Positions 43,489 through 51,732 of a stretch of DNA of 64,000 nucleotides are shown here, in pieces; the stretch's first letter is position 1; each line of letters begins with the position of its first letter. Position numbers and translations under genes: made by a program. The stretch comes from JAWXBK01 sp034439975 (lineage in GTDB: Bacteria > Pseudomonadota > Alphaproteobacteria > Dongiales > Dongiaceae): the NCBI GenBank assembly GCA_034439975.1, contig JAWXBK010000075.1, positions 1 to 64,000 of the forward strand, given 5' to 3'. Under the pieces are notes generated by a model. It searched no databases. It was not told the origin of the DNA and saw only the letters and a list, made by a program, of their open reading frames with translations.

Positions 43489-44301
43489 TCAGGCGAATGC
43501 CGTGACGACGTGCGCCTGGATCCTGCCCGAGACTGGCCCGTCGCCGTGGCTTGCGGCGATCGCGCGCGCCGCAGCGTCGGTCGCCGCGTCGAGCGCCCCC
43601 GCGTCGCGGGCAACGATTTCGTTGCGGAGCGGCGTTCCCTGCGTGTAGCCGATCGCCGGAAAACGCGGCGTCGTTGCGACGCTGGTCTTCCGGACGGTCG
43701 CGACCTCGATCCCGGAAAATCCGGCCACTTCAAGATCGGCCCGAATGACTTTCGGGTCGTTATAGCCGTGCGGGGTACGCGCGAGAAACTTTGGCGGATC
43801 GCCCGGAAAAAAACCCGCGAGCGCATCGGTCACGATCCGCGCGAATTCGTTTTGTTCGATGTTGTCCCACGCATTGAACAGAAACCGGCCGCCCGGTTTC
43901 AAAACGCGTCGCGCTTCCCGATAGCCGGCCACGCGATCCGGAAAGAACATGACACCGAACTGACAGAAGACCGTGTCGAATTGTCCGTCCTCGAACGGCA
44001 GCGCAAGCGCGTCCGCCTGTTGCCAGGCGATCCGTCCGTCTGGCTCCTGCCGGGCAATCGCCCGATCGAGCATCGGCTGGTTCAGATCGGTCACGACCAA
44101 CGCGGCATCGCGCGCGAGCAGGGGCGCGAGTGCGCGGGTAACGACGCCACTGCCGGCCGCAGTCTCGAGAACCGAACCGGGATGCGGTGCAGCGACCCGA
44201 TCGGCGAGATCGGCTGCAAACGATTCGAAGATCAGCGGGACGAGATACGTGTCGTAAGTTTCGGGGATCGAGCCAGCAAACAGCTTGTCGGTGTCCGTCA
44301 T
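43489..44301 (-). CDS. Class I SAM-dependent methyltransferase
   Basis: A 270-aa methyltransferase of the UbiE/COQ5-like group. Motif I is VLETAAGSGVVTRALAP (about residues 48-64), then the DLNQPMLDRA acidic loop, the QADALALPFEDGQFD motif and RRVLKPGGRFLFNAWD. ATG at 44301 after a long non-coding extension. The substrate cannot be inferred. It is intact, unlike the fragments around it. Confidence 0.9.
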   Translation of the reverse strand: MTDTDKLFAGSIPETYDTYLVPLIFESFAADLADRVAAPHPGSVLETAAGSGVVTRALAPLLARDAALVVTDLNQPMLDRAIARQEPDGRIAWQQADALALPFEDGQFDTVFCQFGVMFFPDRVAGYREARRVLKPGGRFLFNAWDNIEQNEFARIVTDALAGFFPGDPPKFLARTPHGYNDPKVIRADLEVAGFSGIEVATVRKTSVATTPRFPAIGYTQGTPLRNEIVARDAGALDAATDAAARAIAASHGDGPVSGRIQAHVVTAFA

Positions 44302-44443
44302 TGATTTCGCTTCCCTGCACGATTGGCGAGTGCGCTCGTGAGCAACCACTCTACAGCAAGCTGAAGGGGCCCGTATCGTCGGTTGTCGACGGGCGGGGTC
44401 GGTTCGACGGGCCGTACGCAAAATCCGATGCCGCCCGGGGCAA

Positions 44444-44809
44444 TCAGGTGCGGTTGGCGGCGCCCGCCGTCGCAACAGACAATGCGGCAGGCGAATAGGG
44501 CCAGAACCCCTCGATGCGCGCGCCGTGCTGCTCCAGCGTCGGTCGCAGTGCATCCAATACGGCGCGATAGTGATAGAACGATACCGACGGCAGCATGTGA
44601 TGAACAAGATGCAGGTTCTGCCAGAGGAACAGCAGGTCGCCGCCGGGAAAGAGCGCGATGCGGGTATCGCGATAACGTCCGGTTTCGCTGTGGTCGTGGT
44701 GCGGAAACCAGCCGAATGCCACCTGCATCAGCAAGACGCCGACGAACCAGGGCAGGATCCAGAGCATCGGCAGCTCGTAGCCGTATCCTGCGATGACCGT
44801 TGCAATCAT
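44444..44809 (-). pseudogene. 3' remnant of a membrane desaturase/hydroxylase gene
   Basis: The frame encodes the C-terminal half of a fatty-acid-desaturase-type protein: a hydrophobic helix, WFPHHDHSETGRYRDTR, and the last histidine box LHLVHHMLPSVSFYHY. The first histidine box and first half are absent. Upstream of about 44816 the frame becomes unrelated Arg/Ser-rich sequence. An internal ATG at 44809 would give 121 aa, but it would lack most metal ligands. Confidence 0.7.
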
Positions 44810-44991
44810 AAGTGAGTTAGGGGCGCTCGATCGAGTTGCGTCACCGGCGAAACAGCCGACCGGGCCGCGCGGCGACTGTCGCCGATTACGCCGGCCGGCG
44901 GAAAGTGCCCGGCACAGCCTGATTGGCAGGTTACTCGTGCACCAAATCGGCCTATTATACATGCTGAAACGGCTGGCACTGGGGAGCGGGC

Positions 44992-45609
44992 ATGCGGGGC
45001 GACAGCGGCAACAAGCCGGCGGCCAACGACGCCGACATCGAGCGGGCGATGCGCAAGATCAGCCATCTCGCCGACATCGAACAATCCTTCGATGCGATGC
45101 GGACCGACGTGGCGGCGGCGACCAAGGAAGTCTCGCAGCTGTCGGAGAGCGCCCGGGATTCGACCGTGCGGATCGACGCGGCGCTCGCCTCGTTCCGCGA
45201 CGCTGTCGACCGGATGAGCAGGGTCGACCCGAGCGAAGCCAAACCCTATCTCGACATCATCGAGCGCAGTATCGCCGAATTCGAAACCGAGATCGCGAGC
45301 CTCGAACGTCGCTTCGGTCGCGTCCGACCGTCGATCGACCGCACCCAGGAAACCGTGGAGCAGGCGGTTCGCTCCGTGGTGAGCGATGCCGAAGAAGAGA
45401 TCGAGGCGGAAATCCGCTGGATGAAGCACTCGCTGCGGAAAAAAATGTCCGAGCAGTCGCTGTACACCAACAAGAACATCGAGATATCGACGCAGCGCGT
45501 CACCCAGAAAGTCGGCGAGAGCCGCGACTTTCTGCGGAACCTGCTTTATCTGCTGCTATTCTTCGTGCTCGGCAGCATTGCGGCACAGGTCTTTTTCGCA
45601 TTCGACTGA
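44992..45609 (+). CDS. Coiled-coil protein with a C-terminal membrane helix
   Basis: A 205-aa protein. Residues 15-170 are strongly helical with heptad-like Glu/Arg/Ser patterns (about 95-145, EIASLERRFG to EEEIEAEIRWMK), and a single hydrophobic helix lies at 183-201 (LLYLLLFFVLGSIAAQVFF). Tail-anchored topology with the coiled coil in the cytoplasm is likely. No family recognised. ATG at 44992 with GGGGAG upstream. Confidence 0.75.
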   Translation: MRGDSGNKPAANDADIERAMRKISHLADIEQSFDAMRTDVAAATKEVSQLSESARDSTVRIDAALASFRDAVDRMSRVDPSEAKPYLDIIERSIAEFETEIASLERRFGRVRPSIDRTQETVEQAVRSVVSDAEEEIEAEIRWMKHSLRKKMSEQSLYTNKNIEISTQRVTQKVGESRDFLRNLLYLLLFFVLGSIAAQVFFAFD

Positions 45610-45669
45610 TTTGCGATTGTCCCATCGCCACGGTTGACCCGCTGGGCGGTCGGCGGCTGTAATCCAGCC

Positions 45670-46761
45670 ATGTCATCGACAAGACAAAAGCTGGCGGGCG
45701 CGTGGATATGGACCGGCGCGGATCTCGCCGCCGCCGACGACTGGGTTCATCCGCTCGACGCAACCATGCTCGTCGAGCTCGATCGCGCGCTCGATGCGGT
45801 GCGCCGGTCCGATCGTCCCTGGGACCGGATGGTCAAAGCCGATTTCCCGCTTGCCGGCACGAACCTCGCGCGCCTGATCGAGCGGATCAACGACGCGCTG
45901 GAGGAAGGGCGGGGTCTCGCCAAGATCACCGGCGTTCCCGTCGCGCGCTACGACGATGCCGATCTGCGCCGGCTCTGGATGGGGCTCGGTCTCTGGTTTG
46001 GTACGCCCGTCTCGCAAAGTGCGCAGGGTGTGCGCATGAAGATTATCGCGGACGAAGGCGCGATCGTCGGTGAACGCTACGGCCAGATGCACAACGAGGA
46101 TGGCTCGTCGTTCCTCTCCTCCTATGCGCGCGCGGTTTCGAACGGCGGCCTGCGCTTTCATACCGATCGCACCGATGTCGTCGGCCTGCTGTGTGCGGGG
46201 CAGGCGGCGCGCGGCGGCCTCTCCAAGATCGCGAGTACCGGTGCGATCCATAACGAGATGCTGAAACGCCGGCCCGATCTGCTCGATGAATTGTTCGGGC
46301 TCTATCCGCGCTCGCGGCTGGGCGAGGAAACCGGCGGCGACGATCTGATCTACTTCCTGCCGGTATTCGACATGGTCGACGGGCATTTCACCAGCCATTA
46401 TTCGCGCACCTATATCGAGGCGGCACAGAAACGCCCCGACATACCGATGCTGACGCACCAGCAGGAAGCGGCGCTCGATCTGATTGCCGAGATCGGCGAA
46501 GAAATCTGCTATCGCATGACCTTGGCGCCCGGCGACATTCAGCTGCTCAACAATCATGTCGTCTATCACGCGCGCGATCCGTTCGAGAACGATCCGACCG
46601 CCGGCCAGGTGCGCCGGCTCTATCGGCTGTGGCTCGCGGCACCCAACAGCCGGCCGCTGCCGTCCGGCCATGAAAAGCTCTGGCGCGACATTCGCCCCGG
46701 TGCTGTGCGCGGCGGCATCGCGATCGACGGCGTCGATCCCCGCCCGCCGGCAAGGGCGTAA
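45670..46761 (+). CDS. TauD/TfdA-like Fe(II)/2-oxoglutarate dioxygenase
   Basis: A 363-aa protein of the TauD/GBBH clan. HTD (His164-x-Asp166 in RFHTDRTDVVG) and the distal His in NNHVVYHARDPFEN form the iron triad, and the RRLYRLWLA arginine binds 2-oxoglutarate. Members hydroxylate or demethylate varied substrates, including betaines and sulfonates. It stands alone upstream of the ABC/dihydroxyacetone kinase operon and no specific substrate is indicated. Confidence 0.85.
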   Translation: MSSTRQKLAGAWIWTGADLAAADDWVHPLDATMLVELDRALDAVRRSDRPWDRMVKADFPLAGTNLARLIERINDALEEGRGLAKITGVPVARYDDADLRRLWMGLGLWFGTPVSQSAQGVRMKIIADEGAIVGERYGQMHNEDGSSFLSSYARAVSNGGLRFHTDRTDVVGLLCAGQAARGGLSKIASTGAIHNEMLKRRPDLLDELFGLYPRSRLGEETGGDDLIYFLPVFDMVDGHFTSHYSRTYIEAAQKRPDIPMLTHQQEAALDLIAEIGEEICYRMTLAPGDIQLLNNHVVYHARDPFENDPTAGQVRRLYRLWLAAPNSRPLPSGHEKLWRDIRPGAVRGGIAIDGVDPRPPARA

Positions 46762-46965
46762 GGATTCAGCCGCAGCGGCCGGAGTCCGGTCTGCGGTTGA
46801 GTGGCCCGTTACGCTGTTGAGGATTTGCTGCACTGCAATGACGAATTGGTGCGGTGCGATCGGATACGCACATTCGGATCAAAAATAGTTTAGTAACCCC
46901 CGTTCTGCGGCGCTGCTGCACTGCGAAAACAAGCCGCTGGTCAGCCTTTAAGTCGATTCCGGCCG

Positions 46966-46994
46966 TTGACTCAAGTTTAGTCGATAAGTTTAGT
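46966..46994 (+). promoter_or_regulatory. Promoter of the ABC/dihydroxyacetone kinase operon
   Basis: TTGACT (46966-46971), a 17-bp spacer and TTTAGT (46989-46994) form a sigma-70-like promoter about 115 bp before the binding-protein gene. It lies in an AT-richer patch of the 348-bp gap 46762-47109. The only other marked element in that gap is an extra GTTTAGT half-site at 46888. The ribosome site AGGAGG at 47099 is ideal. Confidence 0.6.
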
Positions 46995-47004
46995 GTAACT
47001 AAAC
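46988..47004. promoter_or_regulatory. Operator-like palindrome overlapping the -10 region
   Basis: GTTTAGT-GTA-ACTAAAC is a perfect 7-3-7 inverted repeat covering the proposed -10 element. Extra GTTTAGT half-sites occur at 46975 and 46888. The placement suits repression of the downstream operon, whose own HTH regulator is encoded at 55672. Confidence 0.6.
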
Positions 47005-47109
47005 CGGCGTTGAGGTTCGACGGGCTGAACGGCACTCGCCGGGTGCAGAGGGGGCATAAGCTTCCTCTGCCGCAGATATTGCGCCGATGCCCGACCATAG
47101 GAGGTTTTC

Positions 47110-48366
47110 ATGCGGACATTTGCAGCCGGCCTTGCCGCCGCAACGATGGCGTTTTTGGGCGCCACCAGTGCATCGGCCCAGGACCGGGAAATTACGCTTT
47201 GCTGGGCGGCGTGGGATCCGGCAAACGCGCTGGTCGAGTTGTCGAAGGACTTCACGGCCGAAACAGGGATCGCGATGAAGTTCGAGTTCGTTCCGTGGAC
47301 GAATTTCGCCGACCGTTTTCTCAACGAACTGAACTCCGGCGGCAAATTATGCGACCTGCTGATCGGCGACAGTCAGTGGATCGGCGGCGGGGCGGTGTAC
47401 GGCCATTATGTGAAGCTCAATGATTTCTTCGAGCAGGAAGGAATCTCGATGGACGACTTCGCGCCGGCCACCGTCAACGCTTACTCGACATGGCCGAAGG
47501 GCACGCCGAACTATTGGGCGCTCCCGGCGATGGGCGATGCGATCGGCTGGGTCTATCGCAAGGATTGGTTTGCGCGTCCGGAGTTGCAGGCCGAGTTCCT
47601 GGCCACATACGGCCGCGAACTGGCGCCGCCGACGACCTGGGATGAACTCAAGGAAACCGGCGAGTTCTTCCAGGGCCGCGAGATCGACGGCAAGACCGTG
47701 TACGGCGCCGCCATCTACACCGAACGCGGTTCCGAAGGCATCACCATGGGCGTCACCTCGGCGCTTTATCCCTACGGCTTCCAGTACGAGAACCCCGACC
47801 AGCCCTACGACATGGAAGGTTTCGTGAACTCGCCGGAAGCAGTGGCAGGTCTTGAAGCCTTCAAGGCGTTCTACGAATGCTGCACACCGCCGGGTCACTC
47901 CGATGCGTACATGACCGAAAATCTCGACGCCTACAAATCGGGCCAGGTCGCGATGCAGATGAATTTCTTTGCGTTCTTCCCCGGCATCGCCAAGGACGAA
48001 ACGGTCGGTGGCGACAAGTCCGGCTTCTTCGTCAATCCGTCGGCGAATATCGCAGCCTCGACGCTCGGCGGTCAGGGCATCTCGGTCGTTGCCTATTCCG
48101 AGAAGCAGGATCTCGCGCTCGAGTACATCAAATGGTTTGCCAAGCCCGAGGTGCAGCAGAAATGGTGGTCGCTCGGCGGCTATTCCTGCCACAACTCGGT
48201 CTTGCAGGATCCGAACTTCCCGAACACCGCGCCGTTTGCCGCTGGCTTCCTCGAGGCGATGGCGAATGTGAAGGACTTCTGGCAGGAACCGACCTACGCC
48301 GAGCTTCTGCAGGCCATGCAGAAGCGGGTCCACGACTATGTCGTCGCGGACCAGGGCACCGCCTAG
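47110..48366 (+). CDS. ABC transporter extracellular solute-binding protein, amber-truncated
   Basis: A periplasmic binding protein of the sugar/polyol type with a signal peptide (to SASAQD). CWAAWDPANALVELSKDF, the YRKDWF block and the EYIKWFAKPEVQQKWWSLGG hinge region are typical of large carbohydrate-binding proteins. The frame stops at TAG 48364 (418 aa), but the same frame continues for 20 codons (EALDKLIEDWTVVFEDDGKI) to a second TAG at 48427. Intact relatives usually read GTAQEALDKL here, so a CAG to TAG change is the likely cause. The missing helix is peripheral and the product may still work. First gene of the operon. Confidence 0.88.
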   Translation: MRTFAAGLAAATMAFLGATSASAQDREITLCWAAWDPANALVELSKDFTAETGIAMKFEFVPWTNFADRFLNELNSGGKLCDLLIGDSQWIGGGAVYGHYVKLNDFFEQEGISMDDFAPATVNAYSTWPKGTPNYWALPAMGDAIGWVYRKDWFARPELQAEFLATYGRELAPPTTWDELKETGEFFQGREIDGKTVYGAAIYTERGSEGITMGVTSALYPYGFQYENPDQPYDMEGFVNSPEAVAGLEAFKAFYECCTPPGHSDAYMTENLDAYKSGQVAMQMNFFAFFPGIAKDETVGGDKSGFFVNPSANIAASTLGGQGISVVAYSEKQDLALEYIKWFAKPEVQQKWWSLGGYSCHNSVLQDPNFPNTAPFAAGFLEAMANVKDFWQEPTYAELLQAMQKRVHDYVVADQGTA

Positions 48367-48463
48367 GAAGCGCTCGACAAGCTGATCGAGGACTGGACGG
48401 TCGTGTTCGAGGACGACGGCAAGATTTAGTCGCCTCGCATCCGGCGTTAAGCTGGTAACGGAA

Positions 48464-48489
48464 ATCGGCCGGGCTCAGGCCCGGCCGAT
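48464..48489 (+). terminator. Stem-loop after the binding-protein gene
   Basis: A perfect 11-bp stem (48464-48474 with 48479-48489) with a 4-nt loop and no T run, in the 94-bp gap before the first permease gene. Such hairpins commonly lower downstream expression or stabilise the binding-protein mRNA within ABC operons. Confidence 0.65.
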
Positions 48490-48523
48490 CCACCGGGTTC
48501 CTCTTGTCCCTGAAAGCAGAACC

Positions 48524-49474
48524 ATGTCGGACCCCGCCATCCCCATGCTTGCCCGGAGCGCCGCGCGTGCGATGCCCTCGGGTCTGGCGCACCGGCTGCT
48601 CAGCCTCTCCGACAAGGGCATCGCCTGGCTGTTCATTACGCCGACGATCCTCCTGCTGCTGGCGATCAACATCTTTCCGCTGATCTGGACCGTCTATCTT
48701 TCTTTCACGAACTATCGCGCGAACCGTCCTGGCCAGGTGATCGAATGGGTCGGAACGCAGAACTTCGAGCGGCTCCTCGGCAGCGAAGACGTGTGGGGTT
48801 ATCTGCAGGCGACCGCGAACTTCGTCTGCTGGACGATGGGTCTGCAGGTCGTGCTCGGTCTCGGCCTCGCGCTGCTCATCAATCGCAACTTCAAGGGTTC
48901 GGGATTCTGGACCACCGTGATCCTGATCCCGATGATGCTCTCGCCGGCCGTGGTCGGCGTGTTCTGGACCTATCTGTATCAACCGCAGACCGGCATCTTC
49001 ACCTATATCGTCAATCTGTTCGTCAATGTCGGCGCGCTCGACATGATTGGCTCGGTGCAGCTCGCACCCTGGTCGATCATCATCGTCGATACCTGGATGT
49101 GGACGCCCTACATCATGCTGCTCTGCCTCGCAGGGCTGCGTTCGATCCCGGACTATCTCTATGAAGCGGCCGAGATCGATCGCGCCGGGCCCCTGCAGAA
49201 ATTCTGGTACATCACGTTGCCGCGCGTCCTGCCGTTCCTGATGCTGGCGGTGCTGTTCCGCGGCATCGAGAACTTCAAGATGTTCGACATGGTGGTCGAG
49301 CTGACCTCGGGCGGGCCGGGTTCGACGACCGAACTTGCCTCGATCAATCTGAAGCGCGAAGCCTTCGAGAAATGGCGGACCGGCTATTCCTCCGCCTTCG
49401 CGGTGATTCTGTTTGTCACCGTGTTCGGGTTGGGCAATCTCTATGTCAAAGCGCTCAACAAGGTGAAGCAATGA
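48524..49474 (+). CDS. ABC transporter permease 1
   Basis: A 316-aa MalF-type inner-membrane permease with six transmembrane helices. The cytoplasmic EAA loop is EAAEIDRAGPLQKFWYITLP (about 222-241), the ATPase contact site. The start helix is AWLFITPTILLLLAINIFPL. It overlaps the next gene by ATGA. Confidence 0.93.
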   Translation: MSDPAIPMLARSAARAMPSGLAHRLLSLSDKGIAWLFITPTILLLLAINIFPLIWTVYLSFTNYRANRPGQVIEWVGTQNFERLLGSEDVWGYLQATANFVCWTMGLQVVLGLGLALLINRNFKGSGFWTTVILIPMMLSPAVVGVFWTYLYQPQTGIFTYIVNLFVNVGALDMIGSVQLAPWSIIIVDTWMWTPYIMLLCLAGLRSIPDYLYEAAEIDRAGPLQKFWYITLPRVLPFLMLAVLFRGIENFKMFDMVVELTSGGPGSTTELASINLKREAFEKWRTGYSSAFAVILFVTVFGLGNLYVKALNKVKQ

Positions 49475-50436
49475 CCGCCCGAGCCAATTCGGTGATCCAG
49501 GCCCATTCGGTCGTCAAGGCCGGCGCCGCCGCGAAGTGGTTCGCTGCGATCCTGGTGATCCTCTACGCGCTCGTCACGATGGTGCCGCTGGTCTGGATCG
49601 GGCTCACCGGTTTTAAATCGCCGCCGGATTCGATCGCCTACCCGCCGGAAGTGGTGTTCGAGCCGACGCTGGAAGGTTACGTGAACCTGTTCACGACCCG
49701 CTCGCGCCAGACCGACGAATATATCGCGAGCCTCGGCCCGGCCGAGACCTGGTACGACGAACTGGTGCGCAAGCGGAACATGGTGATCACCGGGCCGTCG
49801 CGCTTCATCGACCGCTATACGAACTCGATCGTCATTGGATTCGGCTCGACGTTCCTCGCGGTGTTCCTCGGTACGCTCGCGGCCTATGCGTTCTCGCGGT
49901 TCAAGATACCGCTGAAGGACGATCTGATGTTCTTCATCCTGTCGACGCGGATGATGCCGCCGATCGCCGTCGCCATCCCGATTTACCTGATGTATCGCAC
50001 GCTTGGTTTGTCGGATACCGCGCTCGGCATGATTATTCTCTATACCGCGGTCAACGTGTCGCTGGCGGTGTGGCTGCTCAAGGGTTTCATCGACGAGATT
50101 CCGCGCGAATACGAAGAGGCGGCGGTGGTCGACGGTTACAGCCGGCTTCAGGCGTTCTGGAAGGTCGTGCTGCCGCAGGCGCGATCGGGTATCGCCGCGA
50201 CCGCCATCTTCTGTCTGATTTTCGCCTGGAACGAATATGCCTTCGCGTTGCTGCTGACCAGCGGTGAGGCGCAGACAGCACCGCCGTTCATTCCGCTCAT
50301 CATCGGCGAGGGCGGTCTCGACTGGCCGGCGGTGGCCGCGGGCACCACCCTGTTCCTGCTTCCGATCGTTGTTTTCACCGTGCTGCTGCGGAAGAACCTG
50401 CTGCGCGGCATCACCTTCGGGGCGGTGCGCAAATGA
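49471..50436 (+). CDS. ABC transporter permease 2
   Basis: A 321-aa MalG-type permease: N-terminal helix (FAAILVILYALVTMVPLVWIG), a long periplasmic segment (about residues 55-110), and the EAA loop YEEAAVVDGYSRLQAFWKVVLP. The extended periplasmic loop is longer than in typical MalG. ATG at 49471; the larger open frame from 49372 overlaps permease 1. ATGA overlap on both sides. Confidence 0.93.
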   Translation: MTARANSVIQAHSVVKAGAAAKWFAAILVILYALVTMVPLVWIGLTGFKSPPDSIAYPPEVVFEPTLEGYVNLFTTRSRQTDEYIASLGPAETWYDELVRKRNMVITGPSRFIDRYTNSIVIGFGSTFLAVFLGTLAAYAFSRFKIPLKDDLMFFILSTRMMPPIAVAIPIYLMYRTLGLSDTALGMIILYTAVNVSLAVWLLKGFIDEIPREYEEAAVVDGYSRLQAFWKVVLPQARSGIAATAIFCLIFAWNEYAFALLLTSGEAQTAPPFIPLIIGEGGLDWPAVAAGTTLFLLPIVVFTVLLRKNLLRGITFGAVRK

Positions 50437-50630
50437 ACGCCGACAACCCGACCGTCGCGCGGCGCTGGTACCTGCGGCGCGGGCCGATGGAGAATATTGC
50501 CTCCGGCCTGATCGCGCTCGGCGTCGTGATGCTGATGCAGCCGGTTTCGATGGCGCTGTTCTCTTACTCGTTCTCGGTCATCCTCATCGGCACGATCGGT
50601 TTCGTGATCGTCAGCCATTTCCGGGAATAG
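50433..50630 (+). CDS. Small two-helix membrane protein of the transporter
   Basis: A 65-aa protein with two hydrophobic helices (about 22-40 and 44-60) after a basic start. It sits between the permease and ATPase genes with an ATGA overlap. Rhizobial glycerol-type ABC transporters (GlpSTPQUV) also encode a small membrane protein and two ATPases, so it may play the same accessory role. The sequence itself is too short to assign. Confidence 0.75.
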   Translation: MNADNPTVARRWYLRRGPMENIASGLIALGVVMLMQPVSMALFSYSFSVILIGTIGFVIVSHFRE

Positions 50631-50634
50631 CGCG

Positions 50635-51732
50635 ATGGCCGAAATCCGCATCGAGAACCTGAACAAATCCTTCGGCGATTTCGTCGCGGTGCGGGATTCG
50701 TCGTTCACGATCCGCGATGGCGAGTTCTTCGTCATGCTTGGGCCTTCGGGCTGCGGCAAGACGACGACGCTCCGCATGATCGCCGGACTCGAACTGCCGA
50801 CGTCCGGGCGCATCCTGCTCGACGAGGAGGATGTGACCTTCCGGCGTGGCTCCGAGCGCGATATCGCCTTCGTGTTCCAGCTCTTCGCGCTCTATCCGCA
50901 TATGAACGTGCGCCGCAATACCTCGTTTCCGCTGCGGGTCCAGAGGCTGCCGCGCAGCGAGATCAAGGCGCGGACCGAAGAAGTGGCGAAGATGTTGCGG
51001 ATCGACCATCTGCTCGACAAGTCGGTCGGCGGGTTGTCGAGCGGCGATCGCCAGCGCGTCGCCCTCGGCCGCGCCATCGTGCGCCGTGCCAAGGCGTTTC
51101 TCATGGACGAACCGCTCGGGGCGCTCGATGCCGAGTTTCGCGAGCTGATGTGCGAGGAACTGCGCCTGTTACATAACCGTGTCGGCGCCACCACGGTCTA
51201 TGTCACGCATGACCAGATCGAGGCGATGTCGATGGCCGACCGCATCTGCGTGATGAACGGCGGCGAGGTGCTGCAGATTGCGCCGCCGGTCGAGATCTAC
51301 GAGCGCCCGGCGACCCGGTTCGTGGCCGGTTTTATCGGCAGCCCGGCCATGAATTTTCTCGAAGCGGAGGGTGGCCTCGCGGCCGGCGCCGAAACGATCC
51401 GCGTGCGCGGGCGCTCGGTGGCGATGCCGCGGTTGCATGAGGCGCTCGATCATCGCGAAGCCGTCCTCGGCGTGCGGCCCGAGCATATCCGGATCGTTTC
51501 CGATGGTGTGCTGCGCGGCCGGGTGTTCGGCGTCGAGTATATGGGAACGCGCCAGCTCGTCACGGTCGATACCGAAGCGGGCCGGCTCAAGGTGCGGGCG
51601 CCCAACACTGTGCGCGTCGATTACGGCGAGACGGTCGGGCTCGAGTTCGACAGCCAGCGTGTCGTGCTGTTTCACCCGGCGACAGACCGGGCGGTTCGCA
51701 GCGAACTCGCGGCGGGGCAGGCCTATGGCTGA
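50635..51732 (+). CDS. ABC transporter ATPase 1
   Basis: A 365-aa MalK/UgpC-type ATPase: Walker A GPSGCGKT, Q-loop FVFQLFALYPH, Walker B AFLMDEPLGALD, switch His in VTHDQIEAMSMAD, and a C-terminal regulatory OB-type domain. The signature is LSSGDRQRVALGRA instead of LSGGQ, a relaxed form. It may pair with ATPase 2 as a heterodimer. Overlaps ATPase 2 by 8 bp. Confidence 0.93.
   Translation: MAEIRIENLNKSFGDFVAVRDSSFTIRDGEFFVMLGPSGCGKTTTLRMIAGLELPTSGRILLDEEDVTFRRGSERDIAFVFQLFALYPHMNVRRNTSFPLRVQRLPRSEIKARTEEVAKMLRIDHLLDKSVGGLSSGDRQRVALGRAIVRRAKAFLMDEPLGALDAEFRELMCEELRLLHNRVGATTVYVTHDQIEAMSMADRICVMNGGEVLQIAPPVEIYERPATRFVAGFIGSPAMNFLEAEGGLAAGAETIRVRGRSVAMPRLHEALDHREAVLGVRPEHIRIVSDGVLRGRVFGVEYMGTRQLVTVDTEAGRLKVRAPNTVRVDYGETVGLEFDSQRVVLFHPATDRAVRSELAAGQAYG

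Noticed and set aside
48364..48366. Genome-wide recoding of TAG as glutamine
   Set aside because: Several other genes in the window end cleanly with TAG, including the regulator ending at 2874, hutG and the small protein ending at 50630.
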